Shown here piece after piece: positions 1 to 12,700 of a DNA stretch of 64,000 bases (the stretch's first letter is position 1; each line of letters opens with the position of its first letter). The notes beneath the pieces were generated by a model. It had not been told where the DNA came from, ran no database searches, and saw only the letters and a program-made list of their open reading frames with translations. The stretch is from positions 4,916-68,915 of the forward strand of contig ML210290.1 in NCBI GenBank assembly GCA_004369085.1, given 5' to 3'. The stretch is from Coprinopsis marcescibilis (lineage: Eukaryota > Basidiomycota > Agaricomycetes > Agaricales > Psathyrellaceae). A program made the position numbers and the translations under genes.

Positions 1-663
1 CTCAAGTTCACCACCATGACCAGCGTAATAGATGAGGATGGGATCGTCCTTCTTGATGTTCTTGTTATCCCTCAATTTGATGAAGCCGTCGATGACGGCC
101 TGTCGAGATGCATCGCGGTTGCATAACAGGGTAATTTGGCTATCGGGGACTTTGAGGTCCTCAACAAGATATTTTCTCATGGCCTCTGCATCTGGGACCG
201 CCCCGTATAGCTTCGTCAATCCGTAGTGCTCGTAGTTGTTGATTCCAATGATGAGTGCGAATAGCGGTGGCCGGCCGCTAGAAGCTCTTCAGTAAGCAAG
301 CATCGCTGATAACAAACGGTGACTTACGGAAGAGTGACTTGCGATGCCACCTTTTGCTCCCGACTCTCGTCGTGTCTAGGAGTCGAAGGTCTGCGCCAAG
401 ACGAAATCCTTGCAGTGATATTAGACCGGAAATGGAGGATTAAACGAATAAGACTCACCAACCGGCAGTCGCCCTTTTGTTGCTTCACTAGGATGTTAGT
501 GCAGACCTGCTTTCGAAACAATGGCAAATACCTTGATGCCGGGAGGGAGGGTTCACTTGATCAAACATCAGCATCAGGGTATTCTGTATCGAGAAGGTAC
601 TTACTTCATGATCTGCCATAGCAGGTCCACATAGCTTGTAATCTTGTTCCAGGTAAGGCCCAT
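1..663 (-). CDS. Caspase-domain (peptidase C14, metacaspase-like) protein, 3' part outside window
   Basis: The last visible exon (277 to beyond position 1) reads PLFALIIGINNYEHYG, then a stretch ending YYAGHGGELE. This is the start of a caspase/metacaspase p20 fold: a hydrophobic strand before GINNY, and the YAGHG motif holding the catalytic His. The catalytic Cys would lie downstream, outside the window. The first exon probably begins at the ATG at 663 (MGLTWNKITSYVDLLWQIMK) with a GTAAGT donor at 604. Short exons near 555-459 and 408/375-328 are likely, but I could not make all the reading phases agree, so the 5' model is provisional. Caspase-fold proteins of this kind are often expanded in mushroom genomes and are cysteine peptidases linked to stress or regulated cell death. 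Identification of the family is firm; the exact role is unknown. Confidence 0.82.
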
Positions 664-1729
664 GAGCTAAAGGTGGGGTATATCGACGAGTAATGGTGGT
701 TGAGGGGTCTAGGAATGATGATTAGCTGGAATCCTCGGAGTCATATTTATAGTGTGACGGGGAAACAGCTTGAGCTTAGTACCGCGGTCGGGCATAGCAA
801 CTGTCAACTCCACCTGCAATACATTTCAACTTGTTCCGATCGAGCCGTATTCACCTTTCCGAGAAGCCAGATAACTTTGCTGGGGGCGCAGACGATAGAA
901 CTTGCAATCGATTTCCCAGGCAAAGCCAGGATAAGAAGGAAGATAGTTATCAGGTCACGATCTTGGAATTATCTGATCGTATGAAAGCCTCAAGGCAGAT
1001 GTTTCGACAACGTGGAGCGCGGGTTCTGAAACGACGTAAGAGAAGAACCGTGGCTTGAGAAAGTGCTTACAAGCCCGGTGCTGCGACAAATGGAGAGGTA
1101 CCTGGAACAGAAAGATGATCAACTCCTCAGCGCCTATAGTCCTTGAAATGAGTCTTCAAGCGCTTGATATCGTCGGACAAACGCAGCCCCGGTAGCTTCG
1201 CAAGCCCGGCTCCCTCGGGTTGACGTGTACGAACGACGCTAGAAGGATGTTTCCGACAAAAGAAAAGAGTATGTGCGCCCCAGGCCTGGTCAAGCGAGCG
1301 CCAAAACCCAAGGACGAAGCAATATGTTTCGTCCAAATGCACACTAGCACTCATGACTCACACGTTGTCAAGGTATGTCAATGGTGAGTGGGTTTACTGC
1401 GGCATGCGCAAGGCTGCGCAAAGCAGCGAAAAGTGACGCACAATTCTGCCGTGAACGTCCAATGTCAACCAATGCCCGAGGAGTGCACATACAGAAACGT
1501 CACATACCAACTGTGCAATCGGACTTTGGTTTGATATGACTGGGACCATAGCAAGTTACTTGGAAAAAGCGATGCAGTCCTTACAATCTGATTTCCAGGC
1601 GATCCATATTCCGCAGCCGCACTTTGAATCGAGAAGCGTACAAATGGACAGCATTGGGTTGTCCGTGCATTATCATGAAAATCGTCTCCTAATTAGATAC
1701 AAAGCATACATTCACAACATGGTTAAAGT
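664..1729. other. Intergenic, no supported gene
   Basis: This lies between the 5' end of the caspase-like gene and the 3' end of CWH43. Open frames of 60-95 codons occur on both strands, but none shows a recognisable motif, consistent composition or good splice context. It probably holds the promoter of the caspase-like gene. Confidence 0.5.
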
Positions 1730-4700
1730 CTAAGAAGACTGTTTCGGGATCTTGTAGTACAAAGGCTATAAAGCAAAGTCAGTACGAGTTCGACGTGCAG
1801 TGAATGCAAAACGTACCTGGTTGAAGACGTGGTAAAAGTGGCCATTCTTCCCACCAGACTCGACATTTCCCAAGTATTCTGCAGGGAACCAGTGGCTCTT
1901 GGGTAGGTCCTTCTGGAACGCTCGGATGTATCGTGATTCACGGCTGTCGTCAGTGATGGTTTCATTGGGTGGTGGGACAACAAATTGTCCAATTTGGAGT
2001 TCAGTATCGGTAATGATGCCACGAGAGACCCGTGCATAGGCGGTTCGGTGTACTCCGCGGTAGAGGATGTATTCACACCATCTGTCGTGATCTTCGTCGT
2101 CGATGTCGTGGACGTTTCCGTCTTTGACCAATATTTCATAAGGGTTGGCTAAAAGCGAATTCAGTATAATCTAAGGCAACAAGAAATAAAGCATCTCACG
2201 TCTGGGGGCATGGGGTTTGGTCACAACGTAGCCCAAGAAGATGACTGGTCGTGGTGAAGCCTTCATAATTCTAGCCAGTTCAGTGCTCTGGAGTTCACGA
2301 TCCAAAGGATCCTCCTCTGACGATAGTATATGAGTACAACACCATTATTCAATTTCGGACAGACTTACCTTGGCCGTTGTGCGAAACAATAACGGTAGTC
2401 TCTGTCCCATAGATGTCAAGAACAGCTTCGATAGCGGGAGCCAATTCTCCTCCAGGAGAAGGAAGAAGATGATGGGTGGTGTTGATGATAGGGAACTTGG
2501 TAAGGAGAACAGCTCCCCAGGTGTGGGAGTTGGGTCCGGGGCCGATGTCAACATTCTGATATATTCAATCAGCAACGAGAGCTTCAACGAAAACGGAGGT
2601 GAGCTCACGTAGCCAATATCTTCGAGCATAACCCTGGTCAAATCACGATGACCATACGCAGTTCTCTGAAAGGATTACTGTTAGCACACGCTCCATTCAC
2701 TGGAGAACCAGCAGCAACTTACATGCAAATCAGTTTCCAAGAGACCGACAATATCCAACTCCATATCCCTGCAGACATATTTTGTAAGTAAGAAGTTCTA
2801 CCGAAATCAAAGAGAAACACATGCCTGATCAAGTCTCGCATACCCCTCTGACTGTCGTGGCCTTCGTTATTAATACCGAAATGGACTGTCCAAATCCCAG
2901 CATTCACGATCCTTCCGGCAGGTTGATAAGGCGTGGGTGCCACAACAGGAGTTCGGTACAAGGTTGACAATGTTGCAAGGGAGGAGACCAACGCCAATGC
3001 CGTGTATGCGGCCTTCTTTCCCGATGGTGCAATGCCGGTGATAGCGAAAGAAACTTTGCTGGAGGCCGAGGCCAGTCCCGGCCAGTTGAAGGCGAACGCA
3101 AGGCAGACGATTTGGGCAGTCAAGACGCTATATCGGAAATATTAGAAACGACGACCTTTGTACCAGGCAGTACTCACGCGTCTGTCCGTTCTCTGAAGAC
3201 CCATCCTCCAGGAACAAATGCGTATGCAACAGTGAAGATGCTAGCCAGGTTCAACAAGATGTAAACGAACATGGCACCAGTCCAAGTCTTGGCGATCTGT
3301 CCAGAGGATTCCTTAGCGATGGCACTTCCCTCCTGATAACGAACAAGACCATGAGCAATTGTTCGACGACGTAATCAGAAAAGTACTTACACGGTCGTCG
3401 TTCGATGCTCTCGATGCCTGGGCTGCCTTGACAAAGATGGCAGGAGCAGCCGAGAATATGACCAAAGCCAAAACTAAACTGGAACCGTAGCCCTCCCAAT
3501 TGCGTTCCTTGTACATGCCATAAGTACCAGCAGCCCCAAGCAAGAACCAAGGAACGCTGAGGAAGGGGTTCTTCTTGCCTCTGGTGGAAGAATAGCTGAG
3601 GCCGGCAACTCCCAACAACAATCCAAGGGACATTGTAACCATGGTTATAGAACCGTGAATATGAGGCAAAGGTCCACGAGGAGCACCATGCTCCCAACCG
3701 GTCCAGGACGCAGCAACGATAGAGCTGGGGTCTGCGAAGAGATTGTGGAGGGTGAAAAGCAAACTTCCCAAAGGAACGGAGGCGTTCAGGAAGACCGATG
3801 GCCTACTTTGCTTGGCTGGTTTCTGCTGAGTTTTGGAGGAGGAGGATGGGGCGGCGAGTGATGGAGGGGTTGGCCTGAGAGCGAATTCAAGCAGAGCCAA
3901 TGCAGCGAAGAGGAGCCCAATCTTGTTGTAACCTCCATTTTTGGGGTCAATGAATGGCCAGATAGGATTATTGCCATGATTGGCATGTTTCGACAGCGAA
4001 GAGACAATAAATCCAAGGGTCGTTACTTAAAACCCATTTTTTAAGTGAATGCGACAAGAGAGAGTCCCGATCTCTACTCACCGACACCCCAATAGCCGAG
4101 AGGCTTCCCACTTTGAGGACCCTCTCCACGAACGAGGCCAGACAGAAGAACTGTTTCCCTCTGCATCATCACAACGCAGCTGAATGTCACTATGATGAGT
4201 CGGTTGAAAGGGCTGCCACTGTAGAAGGCGAAAAGGGACGAAAATTGGATAATGTATGCGACCGTTTGACCCGTTCTGCTCGAGAGAAGAGATCCGAGGC
4301 TGGAGAAAGCACCTAAAAATATTGGGGAGAGCAAGCTGAGGAGAGCCAATTCTTGTCCTGCAATTCCTAATTCCCAAACGGAGAAGTAGAACAGGGATGG
4401 GATGAGGCCGGTCAAGTTGGACCAAAAGACATATGCTACATGCGGGATTCAGTACAAATGGGTGCGAAAAGTGGAAGGGAATGCGTACAAAGATATAGGT
4501 CGGAAGCGAAGCTAAGCCCTGCGCCGCATTGACCGGCAGAAGAAAAGGTTTTCAAAGACTTGTCAGACTTTTCTTTGACACTCTTAGACGATTCCCTAAA
4601 CCCATATTACATTGTCATTAGCTTTCTTATTACGCAAGGCGATGAATTTGTTGGTAGTACATCACTGCGTCTTTATCAGTTCCCAGTGGGCCCAAGGTAA

Positions 4701-5706
4701 TCTATTCGAGTATCAGCATAAAAGCTGTTAGAGTTCAGAAGCAAAACGTACGGTGGTGCCCGCTTCTTTCAACTCCTTCTCAGAAATTGAGTCAAAGATA
4801 ACATCAAAAATTATCAGAGACCATTCAAAGATAGCATAGTAGCTGTACGCTGTGCGACGCGTTAGCAACGATATGGTCTCCAGGAAGGGAAGCTCCTACC
4901 TCCAGGAATTCGGTGGACCTTGTGTTGGATATAGAAATACACGAGTGGTACGAGGGCACCGAAAAAGGCGGAGGCGAGGAATGACCTGCATGAAGAGTCA
5001 GCTTACTGAGAAACATACGCAGCAATCACAAATACGAACCTCCTTCGGCGTACATTCCTGCCTTGGCTGAGCAAAATGTTTCCAACCATCCAGGGAATAT
5101 TGAGCACGATGTATGCAATCATCAACACGTCATGCGCGAGCCCATCGTCACTCGAAGTCACATAAACCCAGCCACCGCAAGATAACGTGCGCAGAATCCC
5201 AACGAAGAAGAGTGCTTTGGACTTGTTGAGGTAGTAGGTCAGAATCAGGATCGCGAACCGCGGTGCTGTGACACGTAAATCAGCTGCCGAAGGCCTTTAC
5301 ATGTGCGAACCGGGTGCCAACTCACAAGCAGTCAAAGCAATTAAAATCTGAAAGATATTCCGTTCAGGGTACCAATCTCCAATCCTGAAGCAGCACCGAG
5401 GCGCATCAGACTTCCGCAACGTTATACTCGGTTTGAACATGGCACTCACGTAGCAGATACTGAAGGTAACCATTCATCTGGATAGGCTGCAACGCCATTC
5501 TTGACGATTTTCTTGTAGTGAAGTGCACTGCCAACCACGAACGCGCTTAAAAACGCTGCAGCGGATAGCAGGGTTTGGGCGCGTGCTACGGTTGCTGCAC
5601 TGAGGACGAGAGGTTTAACCTGCGCATTTGCTTCCGACTTTTGTGATGTGGATGACGCTGAGGCCGCCTGGGGTGTTTTCAGTTTACCACTAGCACTGCT
5701 CGACAT
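1730..5706 (-). CDS. CWH43: Cwh43: GPI-anchor lipid (ceramide) remodelling protein
   Basis: A multi-exon gene running from ATG at 5706 ([10 protein letters not shown]) to TAG at 1730 ([11 protein letters not shown] end). The first third is the Frag1/DRAM/Sfk1 (PGAP2-like) membrane domain: the segments [36 protein letters not shown] and [19 protein letters not shown] are visible. The middle third has many further membrane helices, corresponding to the second membrane part of yeast Cwh43. The last third is an endonuclease/exonuclease/phosphatase-like domain with [26 protein letters not shown] and [18 protein letters not shown]. In yeast Cwh43 acts in the ER to replace GPI-anchor diacylglycerol with ceramide; animals split these halves between PGAP2 and PGAP2IP. 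An upstream in-frame ATG at 5838 exists, but the 5706 start gives a more normal N-terminus. It is divergent from the CobW gene. Confidence 0.93.
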
Positions 5707-5983
5707 CCTTACTCGCTGCACGCAGAGCAGGTTCGTTCGGGCGTACGTAGGCCTAAGAGGCGGAGGATGAGGTGGGTGAGAAAGGTAAAGCGAGAAATGA
5801 TGCCAAACCCGCGAAGGCCTTATGTTTATACGCGCCATCGCTCAAGCGCCGCCGTCACCGGACTCCCATCACCCGAACTCATCATCAGCGCTGACGAACA
5901 CGCTGACCACACTTGGCTGCCCCATTCCGTGAAACCGGAAATTGCGAGAAATCACCTCTTGTCATCCACTAACGACGACTAGC
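5707..5983. promoter_or_regulatory. Shared divergent promoter of CWH43 and the CobW-type gene
   Basis: Only 277 bp separate the two start codons, so both promoters must lie here or overlap the genes. No clear TATA element was seen. The call rests on position alone. Confidence 0.5.
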
Positions 5984-7369
5984 ATGACGTTGGAGAGGAA
6001 ATCGACGCCAATTACTGTCTTCACGGGGTTCCTTGGTTCTGGAAAAACGACGATAATCCTGTCGTTGCTTTCACGTCTGCCGAAGGATTACAAAGTTGTG
6101 CTGTTGAAGAATGAATTTGGAGATGTAGAAGGTAGTAGACATTGCTCGTCCGAGGGGCGCGTGGTGACCTAATCCTTTACTAGTGGACAGTAAACTGGCA
6201 GAATCATCCAGTTTGACCGCCGTTAGCGAGATTCTAAATGGCTGCATGTGGGGTTGTCCTTGATCTTGCTTATGGGTCGTACTCAACGTTTGGATGGCGG
6301 TTAGGTGCTGCGTTCTCGTTGGTCAGATGCAGACTGCCCTAATTGAAATCAAAGGTGCGCCGATCGTCATCCTAGTTCCTTGAGTTGCAATTAATTTGCG
6401 GGCCATTCTTCAGAAAAGTTCAATCCTGATCGCATAATCATCGAATGCTCGTAAGCCCGAGTTTCCTTGGCTTTCAAAGCACCGTTCTAACCGACCATGT
6501 AGCGGATCGGCATTTCCTGCCACCCTTGCCTTCCAAATCCGCCAGCTAGAGAAAGATAGTGGAGGTGGCTTTCATCTAGACGCTATCCTGACGGTCGTAG
6601 ACGCCGAGAACTTTGTCGGCTATGAGGATAGCTCTCCAACAGCCCGAATGCAAGCGAGCTACTCGGACATCATCCTCATAGTAAGTCTGTCGGGCCCCTT
6701 ATCTGTATAGTCTTGGATAATCTTGGTTAACCTTCACATGCGCAGAACAAATGGGAGCATGTGTCTGACCGACAGTTGGATATTGTTCTGGACCACCTCC
6801 ACACGCTCAATGACCTCACGCCTAAGATCCGCTGCGAAGGCCAGACAGGGGTCGATCCTTCGTTGATATTCGAGCTCGACTCGCAGCTTTTCCGATTGGA
6901 GGAACGAGAGAAGTACGATAACGAACATTCGAGCCACAATCACGACAAAGTACACCACCACCAAGAAGTCCAAACGTTGACGATTGTTAACAAATCCAAC
7001 GCACAGATAACTCTTTCAACCGTCGAGAACGCTCTGAAAGGGGTATCGAAGGAAACTGTTTATCGTATCAAGGGATTCCTTCTAATTAATGGAGCTCTTT
7101 CAGGGGAAAGCTCTCCTTCTGGCTCCGTGTCGATGGTCAGGAACGAGAGGAACGACATCACCCCGCCGTCGGGCTCTGGCGAGCTTTCAGATGCTTTAAC
7201 GATATTAAATTGGGCCTTTGGACGATGGGAATTAACGAGATACACTCCAACTATAGGGTCTGCAGTCAGTGCCGAGAGTGTGCGACTGACGGTGATGGGC
7301 GAACGCGGTTCCACTCTAAAAAGCGCAGCAAAGGCGGTCGCAGACGCCCTTGGAGGTGAGGTGCAGTAG
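5984..7369 (+). CDS. CobW/COG0523-family GTPase (ZNG1-like metal chaperone)
   Basis: ATG at 5984 gives MTLERKSTPITVFTGFLGSG followed by KTT: the P-loop (GFLGSGKTT) of the CobW/HypB/UreG GTPase class. After short introns the chain continues with LLKNEFGDVE, then NGCMCCVL, the CxCC metal-binding motif that defines COG0523, then IIIECSGSAFPATLAFQIRQ and DIILINKWEHV, which supplies the NKxD-like guanine-recognition site. A His-rich stretch (HSSHNHDKVHHHQE, around 6931-6970) sits before the CobW C-terminal domain (RIKGFLLINGA ... WAFGRWELTRY). Eukaryotic members include ZNG1, which delivers zinc to methionine aminopeptidase; assignment to that subgroup is inference. Family membership is clear. Confidence 0.9.
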
Positions 7370-7683
7370 TCTAGAATAGAAAAGAAAAGATTTGTGTTTC
7401 GTGATTGATGTGGACAACAGCGGACCGACGTGCGATGCTCAGCGTTACGCGCGCAAATCACATGCAGGTCGGATACTTTTTGGGTCTCAATTGAGCTTTC
7501 GATTTGAATGTGAATTTATTCCTCGACAATCACAAATGTTGTGATAACACAGGCCTTATTTCTTCCCAGAATCATGAATCTCTAGCTCTCGGAATCCCTG
7601 TCTCCCTTTTATTTCCATTATCGTTATCCTCGACCTCCCAACTACCATAGCGCCGTCGTCAGGCTACTAGACGCGGTGACCGA
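7370..7683. other. Intergenic between CobW-type and J-domain genes
   Basis: A 314-bp spacer between two genes on the same strand. It should hold the 3' end of the first transcript and the promoter of the second. No distinct element was seen. Confidence 0.4.
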
Positions 7684-9045
7684 ATGCTTTCATACGCGCT
7701 ATCGACTGGAACACAACTTGCAACCTCTTATTTCCATCTGCCGTTCGACGACGAGGAGGATGAAGCTATCAAAAACTACGAGAGAAAGTATTTAACCTGG
7801 GTCTCTGCGTCCTCAAGCAGCGACGAGAACAAAAGCAGGAACAGCAGTCGTGCTGAATCACCCTCAACGTCGTCCCCACCGTCCCCATCGTCTTCAAGAG
7901 GTTGCATATCTTCGAGTTCATCCTCTGCATCTCTTAACTCTCTCGCATCCTCAAACACTTCAGAATTCTCTGACTATTCAGACTCCAAGTCTGGCTTTCC
8001 AGACACCGAATCACAGCCCTCTTCACCGGTGACATCCTCCCCAACAAGCCCAACATGGAAGACAGAACACGACGACACAATGATATCGTCGGTTATCCAG
8101 GACAATAACCTCTATTCTATTCTCGGCGTTCCCAATTTACCCACACTCGACAAAATGACCCTCAGGAGGGCTTATCTTTCTCGAAGCAAGGCTTGCCATC
8201 CAGAGTACGTCCAAATCTCCCCGCCGTGAAAAGCCCTGCTCTAACGTTTCGGTCTAGCAAGTTTCCTCGGAACCCATTGGCAACAGAGGCCTTTCAAAAG
8301 GTCGCAGTCGCCTATGATGTTCTATCGACACCCGCCCTCCGACGGAGATACGACGAACGGACATCCACCTCTCAGTACGACGTATTCGCCGCCAGGCCGA
8401 CAAACTATGCCGAGGAGACCCTTCGGACCGTGGTCTTGGGAGTTCTGAACGACTTTTTGGATGGTGATTTAGAAGTTATTCGTTCACTTCTTAGTGAGTT
8501 GGTCTCATCAATATTAACTGCATCAGTGCTGACTGTTCTGCTCCTCAGCTGCGATCAACGACTTCAACCCCGGCATGAAACTAGGAGAGGAAGGCATCAA
8601 CTCAATACTCTCGACTCTACATTCCATCCGAGAACGAGCACTCAGTACGTTCCTCTTCTTAATCTTCTGCAAGACCGTAATTCTAACACCTCTCACAGCC
8701 TGCCGCGTCTGCATATATACCCTCCACACTGAGCTCACCCGACTTCTGGAAGCCCAACACGCCTTCAGCCAACTTTCCTACTTTGACATCCTCGGACGCA
8801 CACGCCTAACAGTTCAACTAACGCGAATAACAGTTGGGATTCCACTTGCCCTCGAACGCGCTCTCAACGAGAACAAGAACAGGATAAGCTCGAATGCCCA
8901 TGGACGTGCTCGCCGACGAAACGGCCTCGGGCCACACCCCGATTCGTCCAAAGAACCGCATAAAACCGTCCTGCCGAGACACGCTCTGCTTTTGATTCGA
9001 GGGATCGACGTTGCCCTTAAGCAAATGGAGCGCATCCTTCAATGA
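7684..9045 (+). CDS. J-domain (DnaJ/Hsp40) protein with Ser-rich N-terminus
   Basis: ATG at 7684. The first ~130 residues are Ser/Pro/Asp-rich and probably disordered. A J-domain follows: NLYSILGVPNLPTLDKMTLR, then RRAYLSRSKACHPDK. The HPD codons are split by an intron after CCAGA (about 8203-8258), and the frame resumes with FPRNPLATEAFQKVAVAYD and VLSTPALRRRYDE. Two more introns follow, and then a roughly 150-residue helical C-terminus (TAINDFNPGMKLGEEGINSI, RITVGIPLALERALNEN) that I cannot assign to a family. J-proteins stimulate Hsp70 ATPase through HPD. There is no Gly/Phe or zinc-finger region, so it is a class C J-protein. Its partner and compartment cannot be told from the sequence. 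Confidence 0.88.
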
Positions 9046-9755
9046 TCTTGCCATATTTATCTTATCCCCACTCCATGCCGCCTCTCAGGCGCTCCCAGCT
9101 TGACGCTTCAAGACCCCTCACGACTCTAAACTTTCATCATCGCAAATTTATCCATGTTTTACACGACCCGTTTGGGGTTCACTTCACTTCACAGCCCTAC
9201 CATAACAATTTCAACAATTCACGTTGTACTACCAGACAATTGCTTTATTTATGACTTTATTGTACAGTAACTAACATTCACGAAACATTACCCATAGACC
9301 ATTTTACCATATAGACATCATTGTTTCTTCCTGAAAGTTGTTCGATTGCTTTGACTTCAATTGGTGTTGGAAGGGATAGTAAGCCTTTGATTCATGAGCC
9401 AACCTACCAACCCATATCCTGGAGCGTCCTGGAGAAAACAAGCACGATACTCTCACCAACTGGCAAGACAAGTAAACCGTAATATATTCATGGACAGATG
9501 ATTCCAGATACCGTAAAGGAGCGCAAGGTGAAACAAATTTGGTGACGAAAAAGCAAACTCGGTAAAGAACGTGTCGTGTCAAAACCAGCGAGGCAGAATG
9601 GGGTTGCAGAGTAAACGAGTGGAGATTCTAAACAGATCCAAGCAAAGCATATAGTCCGGAGTTGTCGAGAGAAACAGAAAAAGCATGTAACGGTCGTAAA
9701 GTAAAAGAGCAAACCCCGAATGAGATTTGGCATATCAGCTATGGCGTGCGCAAAG
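9046..9755. other. Convergent 3' region between J-domain gene and CAF120
   Basis: This 710-bp stretch lies between two stop codons facing each other. It probably contains both 3' UTRs. Open frames here lack any protein-like signature. Confidence 0.5.
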
Positions 9756-12700
9756 CTAGTGTTTTGGGCTGACAGGGCGAGAGGCCTGGCGACTGTCGTT
9801 GGGGGTATCAATGGACCTAGACAAAGGCGAACCGCGACCAGCAGGAGAGCTGTTGCCAAAGTTGCCCGGAGGGGTGAGAGTGGCGTTATTCATCGGCATC
9901 GGAGACCCGCCCATATGCAACCCTTCACCGAGGTTTCCAGGAGAATTATTCATTCCGCCAAACCTTGGATCCATCTGGGACATTCCGGTCATTTGCATAC
10001 CCATGCCCATAGGTGACGGTGTCATGAGCTGCGGTGCACCACCACCCATCTGTGGGTTCATCCCCATGTTCATCATGTTCATCGACATGCGAGGATCGAA
10101 ATTACCCATGTTGGGCCCACCGGTCATGTTGGGGTTAAGTGATGGCTGCCCGGGTCCACCATTGCCACCTTCTGGACCGCCGACTTGCGAACCGGCAACA
10201 GAAAAGGCCATCATCGCCTGTTGGTACGCTTGAGCAGCCTGTTGCGCGGCGAACATGTGCTGTGGGTTGTAACCTCCCATCATCGGGTAGCCCATCATTG
10301 GGTTCATTCCTCCGCCAGTCATCATAGGGTTCATCTGGTTCATTCCTCCACCGGTCATCATGGGCGTGAGCCCACCACCAGTCATCATCGGATTCATCCC
10401 TGTCCCAGTCATCATGGGGTTCATACCCATCATGGGGTTCATGCCCATCATCATAGGGTTCATCATGGGGTTGTAGCCGAACTGACCATACATCGACCCT
10501 CCCTGCTGCATTTGGTCGAGTTGTTGCCGTTGCTGCTCGTCGAATCTTCGTTGACGCTCCTCAGCAACACGCTTTTCGCGTTCTCTCTCAGTGAGAGTAG
10601 CCCCGACGCCTCCTTCGCGCTTCCTGTCTCGTTCGTGTGCTGTGATCGCGCCGAGAAGTCCGGTTTGGGGTGGAGGTGGTTTGTTGGGGACGTTGACCAA
10701 GGAAGCCCCAGTTTCACGAGCGAGTTCCTCCTGTCGTTTGGCGGACCGATCTTGTTTGTCCTGAAGGCCAGCAGACAGCAATCCTTGGGGCGTAAATGCC
10801 TTGGTCATTGTTTCAGAGGCCTCGAGCTGAACGAAAGTATCGCGAAGGGGAGCAGGGTCGATAGGAGACTGGAACTGCGCTGCTGGGTTTCGATTGGCAT
10901 CCAAAACTGAGCTCCAAACACTTTGTCGTGGAGCACCTTGCGTGAGCTCTGCTTGATTTCGAGGCTGAGGTCCATCTTCGTAGTATGTGCGACGTCCGCT
11001 ATCTGTGAATTGGTCCGAAACTTGGCGACGAGGACCACCTGCTTGTTGGCTGTACTCTGAAGCTGCAAAGGTTCCCTCGCGTAAGCACTCATTGACACAA
11101 CGTAACATACGCAGTAAATGTACTTACAAACAGTCCTTCCAATTGGAGGCTGTGGTAACATCCTTGGTGGTCGAAGATGCTGATATCCGCCTTCAGAAGG
11201 ATGCTCCACAGATGGATAAACACTTCCTGCTCCAAACGCCTGTTGTGGAATTTGCTGACCCCGCATCTGTTGCTGCATTTGCTGTTGTTGCATCTGTTGC
11301 ATCCTGGGTGGGGCATTGGGAGAAACCCCGCCATCAGAGTCGACATCGTCTTCTTCTTCTTCTTCTTCCTCCTCCTCCTCCTCTTCATCCGAGCTCTCAC
11401 CCCAAGCACCAGCACCAGCGACGACCGGAGGTCTGCGCTTCTTGCCACCTGCCCTGCCAGGCCTTTGCGTCGCAGCGAGTTGAGCAGCCTGCTGAGCTTG
11501 TGCCTTTTTCTTCCTTTCTTCGGCATTCTTGGACGGCGCAAAAGACGATTTGAATGTGCCGGAACCAGTCGACGTAGATTCGGGGAGATTGGACGACGTG
11601 TATCCTTCGTCCTTCATCGTCTCTTGAGTGGTTGTCGAGTTCGAAGGTGTAGCTTTGATTCGTTGTTCTTGTACATCATCTGAATTAACGTCCAGATACG
11701 CCAACGCAGCCAAAGCTTCCTCGTTCTCGTCCGCCTCGTAAGAGGGCTTCGATTGTGCTGGTGCCGTGGCAGACATTGTGTCCTTTCTCGGTGCGTTGTT
11801 TTGGAGTTGGTGACGCGGTGATGTAGACTGAAAATTGTCTTCGTCGTCGGATTCCTCCGTGTGTTGAGCCAGGCGTTGCGATTGAGGAGAAGTACCCAAA
11901 GTGCCAGCCACCTGGACACCGCTAATACCTTTGGCCGCCTGGGGAGCACGTGCCCCGGAGGGTTTGCGTCCTAAATTAGAACGGCCGGGCGGGCTTGTCC
12001 GATCAACGCCTAGAATTCGTGATCCTGTGTGTGCTGAAACACTGTCTTCAGCTGAATGTGTGGATTGAAGAGCAGGAGCAGGGTAGGCGTTTGCTCGGTT
12101 ATAGGACAGCTCGCTGGCAGAATGTTGCTCGCTAGCTGTGTTGATAGATGATGGCCTTTCAAAGAACGCCATAGGGGTTGCTTGCCGTAACGGGGGATTG
12201 GTACTCTCTCTCGAATTCAGGGACATGGAGTCAGAGCCAAGGTTGCTCAGAGGCTTTTGTACGAGATGAAGAGGCTTCCGTGGCTGATCTTCAGCATCTG
12301 ATTCTGATTCTGAATCGTCATAAGCTGGAAGTTTGCGCGCGGGGATGGCTTGACGATTTGCATTCAAGTTGTTGTCAGATCGTTGTTGCATGAGGTATAA
12401 TGCCCCAGCCTCTTTAGAGAAGTCGTTACTGTCATCTGCGGAAACGTTCGTGGCATGGAGGAGTGACGACGAAGTCTGTGATGATTGTTGCTGAATAGCA
12501 GGTTGTGAGGCAGCGATGTCTTGGTTGAAGTAGTCTTCCTTTGCGTAGGAAAGGTTAGAAGTGCCGTCCGATTGGCCAGAAAGTGTGTCTTGTGTCCTTG
12601 CGAGAGCTGCGTTGGACATAACAGGTACCGCAGGTAATGCTTGATCGGGAAGCGGTTTCATTGGTTGTTGAACCAGTCGAGGAGAATGTTGGAATTGCGC

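Noticed and set aside
9799..10910. Plus-strand frames of 144 and 241 codons opposite CAF120
   Set aside because: They mirror the Met/Gly/Pro-rich repeat of CAF120 and have its complement's composition. CAF120 has clear domain support.
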